A stretch of DNA of 64,000 bases. Source: Oligoflexia bacterium (GTDB taxonomy: Bacteria; Bdellovibrionota; Bacteriovoracia; Bacteriovoracales; Bacteriovoracaceae). The position numbers were made by a program, and so were the translations under genes. The stretch lies in NCBI GenBank assembly GCA_015231955.1, contig JADGAN010000004.1:1-64000 (forward strand), read 5' to 3'. Under the pieces are notes generated by a model that was not told where the DNA came from, made no database searches, and saw only the letters and a program-made list of their open reading frames with translations. Below, piece by piece: positions 1 to 11,476 of this stretch (within the stretch, counting starts at the first letter, position 1; every line of letters starts with the position of its first letter).

Positions 1-2
1 GT

Positions 3-191
3 GGTTTGTGGGTGGTTACGTTTATGAATTATGACATAGGATACTTCGATGAAATTGATTATAAATTTGCACCAAATGAGAGTGCTTTTGGCGACCAACT
101 AAAAACATTAACATTAAAACGGGAAGAAAATAAAATTGACAACGCCAATGGGGGACTTCGCCCCCCAAACCCCCCAGGGTTTTTCGAATAG
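3..191 (+). pseudogene. C-terminal remnant of an integrase-core (IS481-like) transposase
   Basis: The frame is open from the window edge. It starts with LWVVTFMNYDIGYFDE, which from memory resembles the conserved C-terminal end of IS481-type DDE transposases (a W-x-V-x-F-M-x-Y-x-x-G-Y/F-F-D pattern followed by an x-N-x-F-G segment). After the FGDQL residues the reading runs into a GC-rich hairpin and stops at 191. The terminal VLPMSPV stop that I expect for such proteins is found about 330 bases further on (445-468). Only the extreme C-terminus lies in the window, so the upstream transposase may be intact or truncated. Family assignment is by recall, not search. Confidence 0.5.
149..167. repeat. 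GC-rich hairpin (TGGGGG/CCCCCA)
   Basis: A six-base stem, TGGGGG pairing with CCCCCA around a six-base loop, is followed by another C-run and a GGGTTTTT stretch. It lies in an AT-rich neighbourhood where such G/C runs are otherwise absent. It could be part of a small palindromic element or a weak terminator of the transposase remnant. It is a sequence observation only. Confidence 0.45.
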
Positions 192-632
192 GATTTCCAA
201 AGCGATGAAGAAGAAAGGGGAAAAGAAGGATTGGCCTAATGTTTAATAAGGCCAACCCCCATCGCTTTGCAAATCCCATTATAGCTCTCGGGTTGCTCCC
301 CAGCATTGCCCTGTCTTCTATAATGGGAAAAGATATTTAAAGTTTAACAGTGGAGAACCGAGAATTGAGTAAGGAAAATTTTTCATTAAAAAAACATCTA
401 TGAGAGTTGAAATGAGGGGTTGCTATTATTAACAAAAAGAAAAAGTGTTACCTATGTCCCCGGTATAAAATGTAACCCATGTCCCCGAATGTACCCCTTC
501 CCGAATGGGTGGCCGCTAACTGGCAACTGTCCCCGCTAGCTTCACACTGGAACTGCTAACAAATACTGCTACCAGCCACCCTGCTACCTGCTTGCTGGAT
601 TTGTAAAACTGTTTTACTGGAATCCAGTTTAA
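192..632. other. Non-coding stretch with IS-end-like sequence
   Basis: No convincing gene. Positions 445-468 encode VLPMSPV and a stop, which looks like the last residues of an IS481-type transposase. They are followed by two ATGTCCCC motifs (453-460 and 480-487) of the kind seen at the ends of such elements. From about 500 to 630 there is a further run with GTGGCCGCT and ACTGTCCCC motifs, probably element-end debris. The rest (190-430) has no recognisable feature. Confidence 0.35.
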
Positions 633-1124
633 ACTTACAAATTTTTCTACAAAAATTATAGCTACCTAGCAGATGGAAAATTATTAACAAGAAGCATCCG
701 TTTTTTCCCATCTCGAAAGAAGTTCATAGAAACATTACAGTACACACCAAGTGGGAAGCTCTCCCAAAGGAACATAAAATTCGTAAACAAAGATAATAAA
801 ATTTTATCGCAAATTTCTTTAGACTCAAACTTTGATAAATATGATAGAATGATTGGTATGCAAGTAAACCAAACAAATCTTTTCGAGATTGATTACAACC
901 AATACGATTTACCACAAAGCATTCGCCTCCAAGGAGGAGAAGTTATCAATTTCAACTATGACCAAGAGACCAAAGCAAAAAATAAATACTGGTTTACCAG
1001 TGCCCAGTACAGCACGGAATGGCAGTTTAACCATGCTGGAATGATCTCGAGCGAAAAGTTTAATTTTACTACCCAAAATAATTTAACAAGATACTTTACA
1101 GAAAATGTTCGTCACAAAACATAA
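633..1124 (+). pseudogene. Gene remnant with YD/RHS-like beta-repeat pattern
   Basis: The frame is open from just after a stop at 630-632 to the stop at 1124, about 163 codons. No start codon with a ribosome binding site lies near the beginning; the first ATG is at 849. The translation has alternating short strands and turns, such as YTPSGKL, INFNYD and FNHAGMI, with Y-x-x-x-G-K/x-L spacing reminiscent of YD/RHS repeat proteins. It looks like the C-terminal stump of a larger extracellular protein whose 5' part has been lost near the IS-like debris. A translated ORF from 849 alone would be 91 aa. The function is unknown and the YD relationship is tentative. Confidence 0.35.
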
Positions 1125-1237
1125 AGTGTTCGTTTTTTATTTTTTATCGATAATTTCTTATCGTTTGGTATAGCGTGACAGTATACCGATGAACACCGTC
1201 TTTTGAGTTTTACTCTTCCGAGAGGTCTTTCTCGTAA

Positions 1238-1358
1238 AACCAGTCCTCATTCTTGGGACTGGTTATCGCAATCATCTATGCTTGTAATTCCGATGCGCGC
1301 ATCGGTTCTCGCCGAAGGGCGTCTCGCTTGACCCGCCTCTAAAGAAGCGGGATTGCGC
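1238..1358 (+). ncRNA. Candidate orphan structured RNA (HEARO/omega-RNA-like?)
   Basis: Four hairpins lie in succession in a gene-free stretch. They are a perfect 9-bp stem (1238-1246 with 1256-1264), a perfect 16-base palindrome CCGATGCGCGCATCGG (1290-1305), CGCC-GAAG-GGCG (1310-1321), and CCCGC/GCGGG with an inner TCT/AGA (1332-1351), followed by ATTGCGCTC. The density of stems and lack of ORF argue for a structured RNA. The last two hairpins recall HEARO RNAs, the guide RNAs of IscB-type nucleases, but no IscB or TnpB gene is present here. Strand is inferred from that resemblance only. Confidence 0.4.
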
Positions 1359-1590
1359 TCAACTTTTGTTCAAACTATTCAGAAAACCTACCACTAACTC
1401 AATAGTTCTTGTTTACTCTTACCTCTCACGGGGAGGAGAGCACATCCTCACTCACTGATACCATGCTGTAACTTTGCTTGCAGCAGAGGAACATGGACGG
1501 ATTTGGTCCAGTAAAAGGTAGTCTATTAGGCAGCAAGGTGGCCCGGATTTGGCCGCTGATCCATAATGCGACATTCAGGAAAAATCACCA

Positions 1591-1619
1591 TTGACTCATA
1601 TATCGTTAATCTATACAAT
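1591..1619 (+). promoter_or_regulatory. Sigma-70-type promoter of the HTH-helicase gene
   Basis: TTGACT at 1591-1596 and TACAAT at 1614-1619 are separated by 17 bases and lie about 60 bases before the start codon at 1679. The -10 is imperfect but the spacing is ideal. Confidence 0.55.
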
Positions 1620-1644
1620 ACAGCTATTAACGTTAGCGTCGTTA
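1604..1644. promoter_or_regulatory. Candidate operator with repeated CGTTA
   Basis: CGTTA occurs at 1604-1608, 1631-1635 and 1640-1644. TAACG at 1628-1632 makes a TAACGTTA palindrome, and also an inverted repeat with the third CGTTA. The sites overlap or directly follow the promoter of a gene whose product starts with an XRE-type HTH, so autoregulation is a reasonable inference. Confidence 0.3.
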
Positions 1645-1678
1645 TCAATCCAAGACAACATAAATAAAGGAGCAGTTA

Positions 1679-4225
1679 ATGGAACTACCTGAAAGTGAAT
1701 TAGTTAAGAAAGTTAGAAAACTCCTGGGGATGACTCAAAAAGAACTTGCAGGGCTAATCGGTGTCACCACCCAGACTGTCAATCGCTGGGAAGGAGGGGA
1801 AATGTCCCCCCGACAGGAGATCTTGAAGCAGTTCCAGTCCGTCAAAAAAAATTCTCTTCCCTATAAGCGAGCAAAGAAGGAATTAGAGATTATCGAGAAG
1901 CTAATTGACTTTTGTGAGGAGAAGATTAGATCTCTGTCTCAAGTAAATATAACGGCGGGAATGATTCAGCATTTACCATTTCAAAAACATAGAAATCCCA
2001 TTCAAGATTCTATTCTTGCTTACCATAAATTGCGAGAGTTTGCTTATGCCAAGGTCATTGTCGTAAAATCTAAGATCACCGGAGAAAAGCAGATTTTTAG
2101 AATATCCTGGGGAATGGGACTTCCCAAAGAGTTCGATGTCTATGGGCGAAGTGCCCCTAAAATCGAACCGCTAATGTCTGCCTATAAAGGAGATGAGGTA
2201 GATCTTGCTGTGGGGGTGGATAAAAGGACCAAAGAAGTTATTTATGAAGAATATAAAGTACTAGAGGTATCATTACTCAAACGTTTTGATAATCATCTAT
2301 TATTAGGAAATTATAAAAATTTTGAAGAGCTAAAGTACAACATCGATGAGCATGCAAATGCTCAGAGGGTGATCAGAGAAAATTTGCGCCAATATGTCGA
2401 AGAAGAAAGAAAGCACTTCTTAGACTATTTCAATAACTACAAGGTGTCCGATGCCGGAACTCCAGATCTAGAAGTGACCATAGATGATTACCAAGAGTTG
2501 CCAGAATGGATAGATACCAATTATCTCGATAGCGCTTTTCATATGATGCCTACTCGTGATCAAGAAAAGAGTATGCGCTGGCGGGTAGATGGCCTAGTTT
2601 TAGTCGAGGGACTTGGTGGATCCGGAAAAACTAGTGTGGCCATTGGAAGAACATCGATGATCTGTTATTCAGACGATTCCTCTGATACTAAAGGCTTCTT
2701 TACGCCAGAGACTAGTATCGGATTTGTACTCTCTCCTAGTCTGGTGCGCTATTTGCAAAATGTTTGCTCAGGAAAATTAGGCCTGCACTCAATGAAGGTA
2801 AAAGATTTTGAAGATTTTCGGAGTGAACTATTAATAAGGCGAGATATCTTTTCTCAAGGAATCAGACGACAACCCAACAAAAATCATCAACCCGATCAAG
2901 AAATTATCAGCACTACATTTGATTGGTATAAATTAATCGAAAAACTTATAAACAAGAAAATTAGTAAAAAATTTCAGGAGATCTTCCCTACAAACCCACA
3001 AGATCTATTCCCTCAAGGGTTGGAAGGAATTGGCAGTAACCATTGGAAAGAGGTAATTAACTCTTGGCAAGAACTAGGCGACAGCATCTCCAATATCCTA
3101 CAAATAGGACCATTGACAGGAATTGTAGAAAAAATTGATTTAAAAAGAGAAAATTTTGCTGATACACTAAAAGAGTCTCCTCTATGGGAAGGTGTTCGCT
3201 ATTCAGAACAACGGAAAAAACTTCGCGACGAATCAAGAAAGATTATTCTTCAGGCATTTGCTTACGGCGCTCGATACATAGAGGTATTGGCCTCTCCAGA
3301 ATTAGAAGCAGAAATCCTAAAGATGGAACGATTTTCCCTCACAGAAAGAGAGAACTGTATTCATCTTGCCAAGCAAAGATCCTTGGCAAGACAATTGTCC
3401 GATGCTGACCTTGACTGCTGTCTATTGATTGCACACTTTGCTGGTAAAGGATACAGAGGTAGGGCAGATCTCAAGCCAATTTACAAATTAGCAGAGACTA
3501 ATTACTTCTCATCCGTATTTGTAGATGAGGTTCAAGATTTCACAGAGAACCAAATCAAGCTAATGATCGAACAAGCAGATCCTAAATACAAGACCGTTAC
3601 GTTAGTTGGAGATTTTCGACAGCGCTTGAACAAATTGGGAGTTTCTTCACTAAAAAACATTGCCACTCCTCAGGAAAGCACCTTTTTAAATGTAAATAAA
3701 AGACAATCTTATCTTCTCTTTAAATTTTCTAGTGATTTCAGAAACGAAATTCAAGAGGATAATCGTCCGTTAAATGGCAATCTCCCTAAAGCTAGTGACG
3801 AACCTCCGTATAGAATTGACCATTCTGACGAAGAATTAATCAACGCTATTCTATTATCAAGACAAAAACGTCCTGGTTGTACTTTCTCCGTAATCTGCAA
3901 GTCAAAAAAGGAAGCAGAAGAGCTTGAAAGCAAGCTTCATGATCGACTTTGGGAAAACAATCTCCAATCTCAATGTTCCGAAAGCGATAAACTCTGTCAG
4001 CGCTATAAAATTCATTTTACCACGCCACTAGATGTAAAAGGCCTTGAGTTTGATACAGTTATTGTAGTAAACATTGCCTCCTATACCCTAGATAATACGA
4101 CTGAAAGAGACGCCCTTTACGTTGCGATTTCTCGTCCCAGAAAACGCCTATTATTAACGATAGGAGGGGATTTATCTCCTTCATTGGAAGCACTGGTTTC
4201 AAGACATGTCATGAATTTTTCATAA
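1679..4225 (+). CDS. XRE HTH domain fused to UvrD-like SF1 helicase/ATPase
   Basis: The protein is 848 aa. Residues 5-50 form an XRE-type helix-turn-helix (MTQKELAGLIGV, then TVNRWE). The middle, to about residue 290, is charged and unassigned. SF1 motifs follow: Walker A GLGGSGKT around 311-318, motif II VDEVQDF near 615, motif III LVGDFRQRL, motif V TTPLDVKGLEFD and motif VI YVAISRPRKRL near the C-terminus. It is therefore a UvrD/Rep-fold ATPase with UvrD_C_2-type motifs, not a simple regulator. AAGGAGCAGTTA precedes the ATG. It stands alone, downstream of mobile-element debris, which suits a defence or element-maintenance role, but that is inference. Strand and codon style differ from the chaperone operon next to it. 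Confidence 0.8.
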   Translation: MELPESELVKKVRKLLGMTQKELAGLIGVTTQTVNRWEGGEMSPRQEILKQFQSVKKNSLPYKRAKKELEIIEKLIDFCEEKIRSLSQVNITAGMIQHLPFQKHRNPIQDSILAYHKLREFAYAKVIVVKSKITGEKQIFRISWGMGLPKEFDVYGRSAPKIEPLMSAYKGDEVDLAVGVDKRTKEVIYEEYKVLEVSLLKRFDNHLLLGNYKNFEELKYNIDEHANAQRVIRENLRQYVEEERKHFLDYFNNYKVSDAGTPDLEVTIDDYQELPEWIDTNYLDSAFHMMPTRDQEKSMRWRVDGLVLVEGLGGSGKTSVAIGRTSMICYSDDSSDTKGFFTPETSIGFVLSPSLVRYLQNVCSGKLGLHSMKVKDFEDFRSELLIRRDIFSQGIRRQPNKNHQPDQEIISTTFDWYKLIEKLINKKISKKFQEIFPTNPQDLFPQGLEGIGSNHWKEVINSWQELGDSISNILQIGPLTGIVEKIDLKRENFADTLKESPLWEGVRYSEQRKKLRDESRKIILQAFAYGARYIEVLASPELEAEILKMERFSLTERENCIHLAKQRSLARQLSDADLDCCLLIAHFAGKGYRGRADLKPIYKLAETNYFSSVFVDEVQDFTENQIKLMIEQADPKYKTVTLVGDFRQRLNKLGVSSLKNIATPQESTFLNVNKRQSYLLFKFSSDFRNEIQEDNRPLNGNLPKASDEPPYRIDHSDEELINAILLSRQKRPGCTFSVICKSKKEAEELESKLHDRLWENNLQSQCSESDKLCQRYKIHFTTPLDVKGLEFDTVIVVNIASYTLDNTTERDALYVAISRPRKRLLLTIGGDLSPSLEALVSRHVMNFS

Positions 4226-4419
4226 TCTAAATATTAAACAAATTTTTTGCGTAAGATGCTCTCTAGGTTTGGCGTTCCTATCTCTTGTAACTCAAGAAGG
4301 TATTCCGCTTTTAAAAAGACCAACATCTACTGTATTTGGAAATCTAACTTCAAGAGTTGTGGCCGTCTAAAAACGAGAGTGTCCTACCAAAGGAGTAGCT
4401 GGTGCGATGCTGATTCTGC

Positions 4420-4767
4420 TTAAAAGAGATCGTCTAGGGAAGACGTTTTCCAGCACAATAAGGCCCTATACTTTTGGGCCAAATCTATAGCATCAACGCC
4501 AACAGAGGAGTGGTCAAGAGAAGAAGCAGGTAAGAGGTGTGGCAAGAGAAAATGTAAATCGAGGGAATCGTCTTGGATAAAATGTTTCCAAAATTCATCA
4601 TCTCCAACTAAAAAATTATAGGCCTGTCGAATCGCAAGTGACTTCTCAGGGAAAAACTCAGGGGGGTAGCGTTTCATCATTTTGAGATAGGCACTCTCAA
4701 TTTTATCGTGAGCTTCTCCCGCAGAAACTCTCAAAATTTTACAGGCGTCTTCTTGAGTCAACATCAT
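4420..4767 (-). CDS. J-domain-like protein lacking the HPD motif
   Basis: The start is taken at ATG 4767 (115 aa, beginning MMLTQEDACKILRVS). AAGGAGT precedes it by nine bases, whereas the longer reading from 4821 has no such site. Residues 5-50 look like a J domain: helix I (DACKILRV), helix II ending in AYLKMMKRY, and helix III RQAYNFL. The central HPD is replaced by PPE, so the residue that normally stimulates Hsp70 ATPase is absent. The C-terminal half is unassigned. It overlaps the 3' end of the 746-aa gene by 29 bases and is the last gene of the Hsp70/GrpE-like operon, so it is probably the co-chaperone-like partner. Confidence 0.65.
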   Translation of the reverse strand: MMLTQEDACKILRVSAGEAHDKIESAYLKMMKRYPPEFFPEKSLAIRQAYNFLVGDDEFWKHFIQDDSLDLHFLLPHLLPASSLDHSSVGVDAIDLAQKYRALLCWKTSSLDDLF

Positions 4768-6975
4768 TGGTGGCCACTCCTTGTTGTTTCTTTTGCTTAA
4801 CAGCATCGTACTTAATGGCAAACTTTTCTTCGATTATTTCACCTAGATGAGCAAATGCAAGTTGTAGCTGCTTTTGTTGTTCCATAGCAATACCCACACT
4901 TCTGCTATCCTCCAAGTGCACGAGAATAAGAGTGGCCACCAATTTGCGCGTAAAATCCAGCAAGAAAGCAATCGATCCCTTTTTTTTCCAATGAGCATGG
5001 CGATTAGAGGCATCTGACCTTCTGCTTTTATTTGCTTGAAAAAGTGCACTTAGCTGCTGGATCAAAATCAGTACATGTGCTATAGGCCAAGAGGTTACAG
5101 TGTAAGTAGGCCACTGGCAACCTGACTTCACATACTGATAAACTGCTCCATGGAAGAGTGCCTCTTCCAAAGCGTTTCCATCAAGAAATCTATTCCTATT
5201 GCTATCGTTAGTGCTGGTGAGAACGTCTGTAGGATAAGGGAGATAGCGATAAAGAGAATTTAAAAGGCCAGCAAACTCCTTGTCAGAAATTTCATTATCA
5301 TCATCATCATCTTTGCTGATATTGAAACTCTTGCCATCTTTGAAAAGAAATTCTGTCATGTACTGATAAAATTTTATTTTATAGGAATTGGGTATCTTTT
5401 GGTAAAAGCTATGGGAGATATCTTTTAAAGTATGCTCTTCATCTAAACACGAATTCACCGCTTTAAACAACATCTCAATATCGATTTGCTCCAGCGACAC
5501 TATTTTATTAAGCTGCAAAGAAAACTGATTCAATTGATGAATTTGCGAAGAGTAAAGCAATCCTAGGTACGTAAGTAAATTAATGCGATAATCGTTTGGA
5601 AAATCGGCCAACATTGGTGTTAAAACAGGGGGTTCAACACTTGCATTTGCAAAATTAGGTAGAATCTGCTTTATGAAATAATCAATGAGGCGAGAACAAA
5701 TTTTGAGAGCAGAAGAGTTGGTGTTGGTGCTTGCGCCTGCGTGAACCGGGATCTGCTCCCGCGCAAGTGCATAGCACTCTGAGAAAATTTCACAAATCGT
5801 GTCGCCCATCCATGCATGACTTCCACCACTGTTCTTAAAGAGCAGATCGGAGCTTTTCATAAAGGCCTTCATGCGACAGATGGCAAATTGCAATTGCACA
5901 TTTTTGGGCATAGAAGCAACTGGAGATACTCTTTTCTCAAGCGTATCAAGAAAAAGAAAGGAGCGATGCTCTTTATGGGCATTGGCCATAAAGGCGGGAA
6001 TATCTTGCTCTGGTAAAAAATTGATAGGGTCGCGACCTAAAAATTTCTCGCTGATACAGGGGTAGAGCTGAAACCACTCAGGAGTAAAGCCCCCTGCGAT
6101 TTTCGATTCAACTATTTCGCCCATCCACAAAAAGATCGTTCTCAGAGATGGCGTTAGCTCGACTGTCGATGTGCCTCCAATACTTTTTAGTTGCAATTCT
6201 AGTTTATCCAAGATTGTTTTATTGGTTTTCAAATTAAGTTTTTTTAATTTTACAATTTTTTCAAAAGAGGTAACCAGATCACTGGCCCATTTTGCTTTGT
6301 AAACAAACCAGCTTCCAAGAAAATCTGCTTTATCTTGCTGGAGTTGCCGAGTCAACTCTTGCTTAAAGTGCTTAGTGCCCGCGCTCGCCAGTAAACTCTT
6401 CTCTTTACTTAGCAAGGCCAATTGTAGCGGAAATGTAATTTTATCGTTATCGAGTAAAGAGAGTGGTTGTATCCAGGCCTCTTTCAATAAAGCGTGCTCC
6501 TTGAAAAACGCTCCCGTAGCAGAAGTAAATGGCCAATGTTGCAAGCAGTTCGGGGATTGCGCCAGTTGCGTGATCATACTCTCATTACTTAAGAGCGTTA
6601 CTCCCATCAGCGTACTAAAGAGGTCTTCCATGGAATTTGATTCAAAAACTCTATACAAGGAAACAAGATCTTTTATGGTGCATGTCCACGGTTGATTTAA
6701 GCGAAAGTGACGGTGTACTTGCAAGAAAAGTTTGACCAGTTTTTGCGGCCCAGAACTCCGATCGGCGGCCTGCTCAAGCATGACAATCCCCTCTTGCGGC
6801 ATGCCCTCTCCATCATAAACAACCTTTTTTACAAGCTCAAGGATGACTCCATCCGGGGGCATCCTGCTGCCACTGCCATGTGCCTGCGTAGGCGCATGCC
6901 CATGTTCTTGTTGCTCTCGCTGTTTTAATTTTTTTCGTCGCTTTAACTCTTTTTCAAATTTTTTTGAACCTTTGC

Positions 6976-6979
<4 letters not shown>
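4739..6979 (-). CDS. Unknown 746-aa protein of the Hsp70/GrpE-like operon
   Basis: I do not recognise this protein. It begins with a very basic segment (MSKGSKKFEKELKRRKKLKQ), then is a long, mainly helical protein without signal peptide or obvious membrane segments. It has an acidic DDDDDN stretch near residue 560 and a basic C-terminus ending DSRRRL. Its ATG overlaps the stop of the Hsp70 gene by four bases (ATGA), and its own 3' end overlaps the J-like gene, so translation is coupled. Its position between an Hsp70 and a J-like protein suggests a dedicated client or scaffold, but this is inference only. Confidence 0.7.
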
Positions 6980-8959
<1,980 letters not shown>

Positions 8960-8976
<17 letters not shown>

Positions 8977-9577
8977 TGACTATCTCCTTATCGGTTGAAA
9001 CAATAATTTTTGCTTTGCGAATAATTGTTTGATTTTCCCGAACGTATCCTTGAGAGACAATGTCCACGACACTTCCTCGAGGGATCTCACTATTATAAAC
9101 CGCCTCTATAATAACAGTCATCGCTGAATCGTAGGTGGCAGATCCGATGATTGCAACTGCTCTAATCTTCACCAGCTGGCACAACCTCTCATGCATTGAT
9201 GCTAAAACTGCAATCATATCTTGATCGTTGTTTAAGCGACTCAATCGATCGGCTTGCAAAAGCAAATCGAGAATTTGCAGCACCCCTTTTTCCATCTTTT
9301 CCATTTTTTCCATTGCCATTGCTGCTGCGGCCTCGTCCACAATACTCTCCGTTTTCGCATCCGCTTTTTGTTCCAACTTTAGCAATACATTGTAGATATC
9401 CTCTTGCAGAAGATTGCTGCGTCTCGAGGCCTTTAAAACTCTTTCCAGTGACTGCTTCTGCTCCTCATGAAATTCTCGTTGAAGCGAAGAGAGTGACAAA
9501 AGCTGATTCCAGTTTTGAAAGATATGACAACTTCCTACAATGTAATTTTTAATCTTCTCCAAGACAACAATGCCCAT
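8960..9577 (-). CDS. GrpE-like nucleotide exchange factor
   Basis: The protein is 205 aa. The C-terminal part (about 160-200) matches the GrpE beta domain pattern: IPRGSVVDIVSQGYV then IIRKAKIIVS, equivalent to the G-T/S-V-V-x-V-x-x-x-G-Y ... V-I-R-x-A-x-V-x-V-S of GrpE. The N-terminal two thirds are helical with a Met/Glu-rich repeat (MEKMEKMEKG) and would form the long GrpE helix pair. It is the first gene of the operon and its 3' end overlaps the Hsp70 start by 17 bases, which strongly supports a role as that chaperone's exchange factor. TAAGGAAT precedes the ATG. Confidence 0.75.
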
Positions 9578-9772
9578 TATTCCTTACTTCCTTCTCTTAC
9601 TATCGGTTTTTACATTTGCTTAAGCTTTCATAACTTTTTTATAAAAGCAATACCCACATGCTATTTCCAATCGCAAGATACATTGCTTGATGCTTAAAAT
9701 CAAAAACGAAGAAAACGAGAAGGGGGGTGATGAATGCGCGGAAGATGCTGGGAAGGCCCCCCTCTTTCAAAC

Positions 9773-10498
9773 TTAAAATTGGTATCCAAAAGCAAAGAGT
9801 GTTGATAGTGAGTTGTAGCTTGCAAGTGCTGGTTTACCGCTGACCTTATCTAATATCTGATCATGCGCTACTAACTTGGCGTTGTATTTGAAAGTTTTAT
9901 CGTAGCTGTAAATCTCTTTGATCGAAAATAAGAATTTTTGATTAAACTTCATCTCTAAACCAATCCCCGCTTCAAACATATAGCTATAAATATCTGCCTC
10001 TACCCTCAGGCGATCTTGCTGGTTTTTCATTCCAAAGTCACTCCATCCAACTCCTACCAACATTAACGGTCTCACTTCCGTACCACTGCCAGCATCAATC
10101 TTATAATGAAACTGCTGATCGTATTTAAGTGCTGTCATACTTCTCTCTTCGCCATCATTGTCTGCTAAGGTCATATGCGATAGTCCAGGTAACATGGTTG
10201 TTGCAAACTGCTTTCCTAAATCTTTTTCCATCCCCAATGCAAGGTGTACTCCACTGAAAGCATCTATATGAGCATCGCCCTCTTCCCCTGCGCGACTAGT
10301 ATAGTTTTTAATATCTTGCTGTTGAAATCCACCAATAATCTGGTAATTCATTCCACCCTTTTGTGCCCTCTTTACCTCATTCACAGCGCCGACCTCTACA
10401 TCACTACTCACGCCCTGTTTCTCCAATGCCATTGCGCCTGCACTAATCCCAAAGCAACAAACACCTAAAGCTAATCTTAACAAAACACCCTTTTTCAT
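9773..10498 (-). CDS. Predicted outer-membrane beta-barrel protein
   Basis: The protein is 241 aa with a Sec signal peptide (MKKGVLLRLALGVCCFGISA, cleavage near AMA|LE). The mature part alternates polar and hydrophobic residues typical of beta strands and ends in LFAFGYQF, with a C-terminal Phe as in barrel proteins inserted by BamA. GGAG lies seven bases before the ATG. No specific family is recognised. It is monocistronic, separated by about 200 bases from genes on each side. Confidence 0.65.
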   Translation of the reverse strand: MKKGVLLRLALGVCCFGISAGAMALEKQGVSSDVEVGAVNEVKRAQKGGMNYQIIGGFQQQDIKNYTSRAGEEGDAHIDAFSGVHLALGMEKDLGKQFATTMLPGLSHMTLADNDGEERSMTALKYDQQFHYKIDAGSGTEVRPLMLVGVGWSDFGMKNQQDRLRVEADIYSYMFEAGIGLEMKFNQKFLFSIKEIYSYDKTFKYNAKLVAHDQILDKVSGKPALASYNSLSTLFAFGYQF

Positions 10499-10706
10499 TT
10501 TTTGTCTCCATAAGAAAATTTGTTTAATAATACCCTTCTATAGAGCAATCTTGGTGCCAAAACTCTAATTTAGTATTTTCGCAAACTTACGGAAGCACAC
10601 ACAGGATTGGCAGTTGAAAATTCTCCCAGCTGGTAAACTTTCTTTACCGCCAGGGAACTTAAGAGATCAGAGTGGATTATTTAAGAAAATCAAAGGAATC
10701 TTCTGA

Positions 10707-11351
10707 TTACTTTTTTGCGATGATAATATGATCCCCAGGCACAATAAATTTCCCGCTAAAGTCCTGCCGATGGATTTCGCTAAATCCCGCTTTTACCATT
10801 AAGGTTTCAATTTGTTCACCGTCGTAAATGAAAAATCCATGTTTAGTGACGGCAGAAAATTTATTCATTTTGGCCTTTCCAGAAAAACTAAGTGCAAAAG
10901 TTCCACTACTCTTTAGCACTCGCCTGATTTCCAATAGCATTTCCATCGGATTTTCCCAGAAATAAATGGTATTGATGGTAGAGATTTTGGAAAAGCTGCA
11001 ATCGGCAAAAGGAAGATGAGCAGCATCAGTATGCACAAAGTGACAGCGCGAATGCGGAAAATTTTTTTTGCAATACTCGATCATCTCGCTGGAGTAGTCA
11101 ATGCCATAGAGAGATCCTGTGGTAATCCAAGAAGATGCAATCTTTATTGATTTACCACTGGCCACACCCACATCCAAATAACAATCGTCTGCATGAAGAT
11201 CCATAGAAATTAAGGTAGCATTAATGAGTTGTGCATTTCCAAAATTGAAAAGTTTAGTCATCAATAATTTTCCAAAATTTCCACGAGGTTTTTGCAATTG
11301 CGATGCTAAAAATCGCAGCAGAGATAAGTCTGAGAGTGAAAATTTACTCAT
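10707..11351 (-). CDS. Class I SAM-dependent methyltransferase
   Basis: The protein is 214 aa. Motif I is LDVGVASGKS (about 59-68), an acidic residue follows in YGIDYSSEMI, motif post-I/II is HTDAAHLPFADCSF, and motif III is LLEIRRVLKSSG. This is a Methyltransf_11/25-type Rossmann methyltransferase, and its substrate cannot be read from the sequence. The start at 11351 has GGGAG ten bases upstream. No operon partner is apparent. Confidence 0.85.
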   Translation of the reverse strand: MSKFSLSDLSLLRFLASQLQKPRGNFGKLLMTKLFNFGNAQLINATLISMDLHADDCYLDVGVASGKSIKIASSWITTGSLYGIDYSSEMIEYCKKNFPHSRCHFVHTDAAHLPFADCSFSKISTINTIYFWENPMEMLLEIRRVLKSSGTFALSFSGKAKMNKFSAVTKHGFFIYDGEQIETLMVKAGFSEIHRQDFSGKFIVPGDHIIIAKK

Positions 11352-11476
11352 AAAAATAGTCTCCCAATTTTAAGTATTTCTGCGCTAAGGATAACAGCTG
11401 CTCTTTTACTAATTTTTTAATACTTTGACTAGGGACTAGAGTTGATTAGAGGAACTTACGGTATCGTTTAGCATTT

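Noticed and set aside
22-306. Minus-strand open frame of 94 codons at the window start
   Set aside because: It reads through the G/C-run hairpin and the transposase tail on the opposite strand and has no ribosome site; it is a shadow.
1480-1570. GGTGGCCCG motif shared with 21490 as possible paired element ends
   Set aside because: The identity is only about nine bases plus weak flanks, too little to define an element.
5290-5340. ATC/CAT triplet repeats considered as CRISPR or tandem-repeat array
   Set aside because: They are short coding Asp runs with no spacers.
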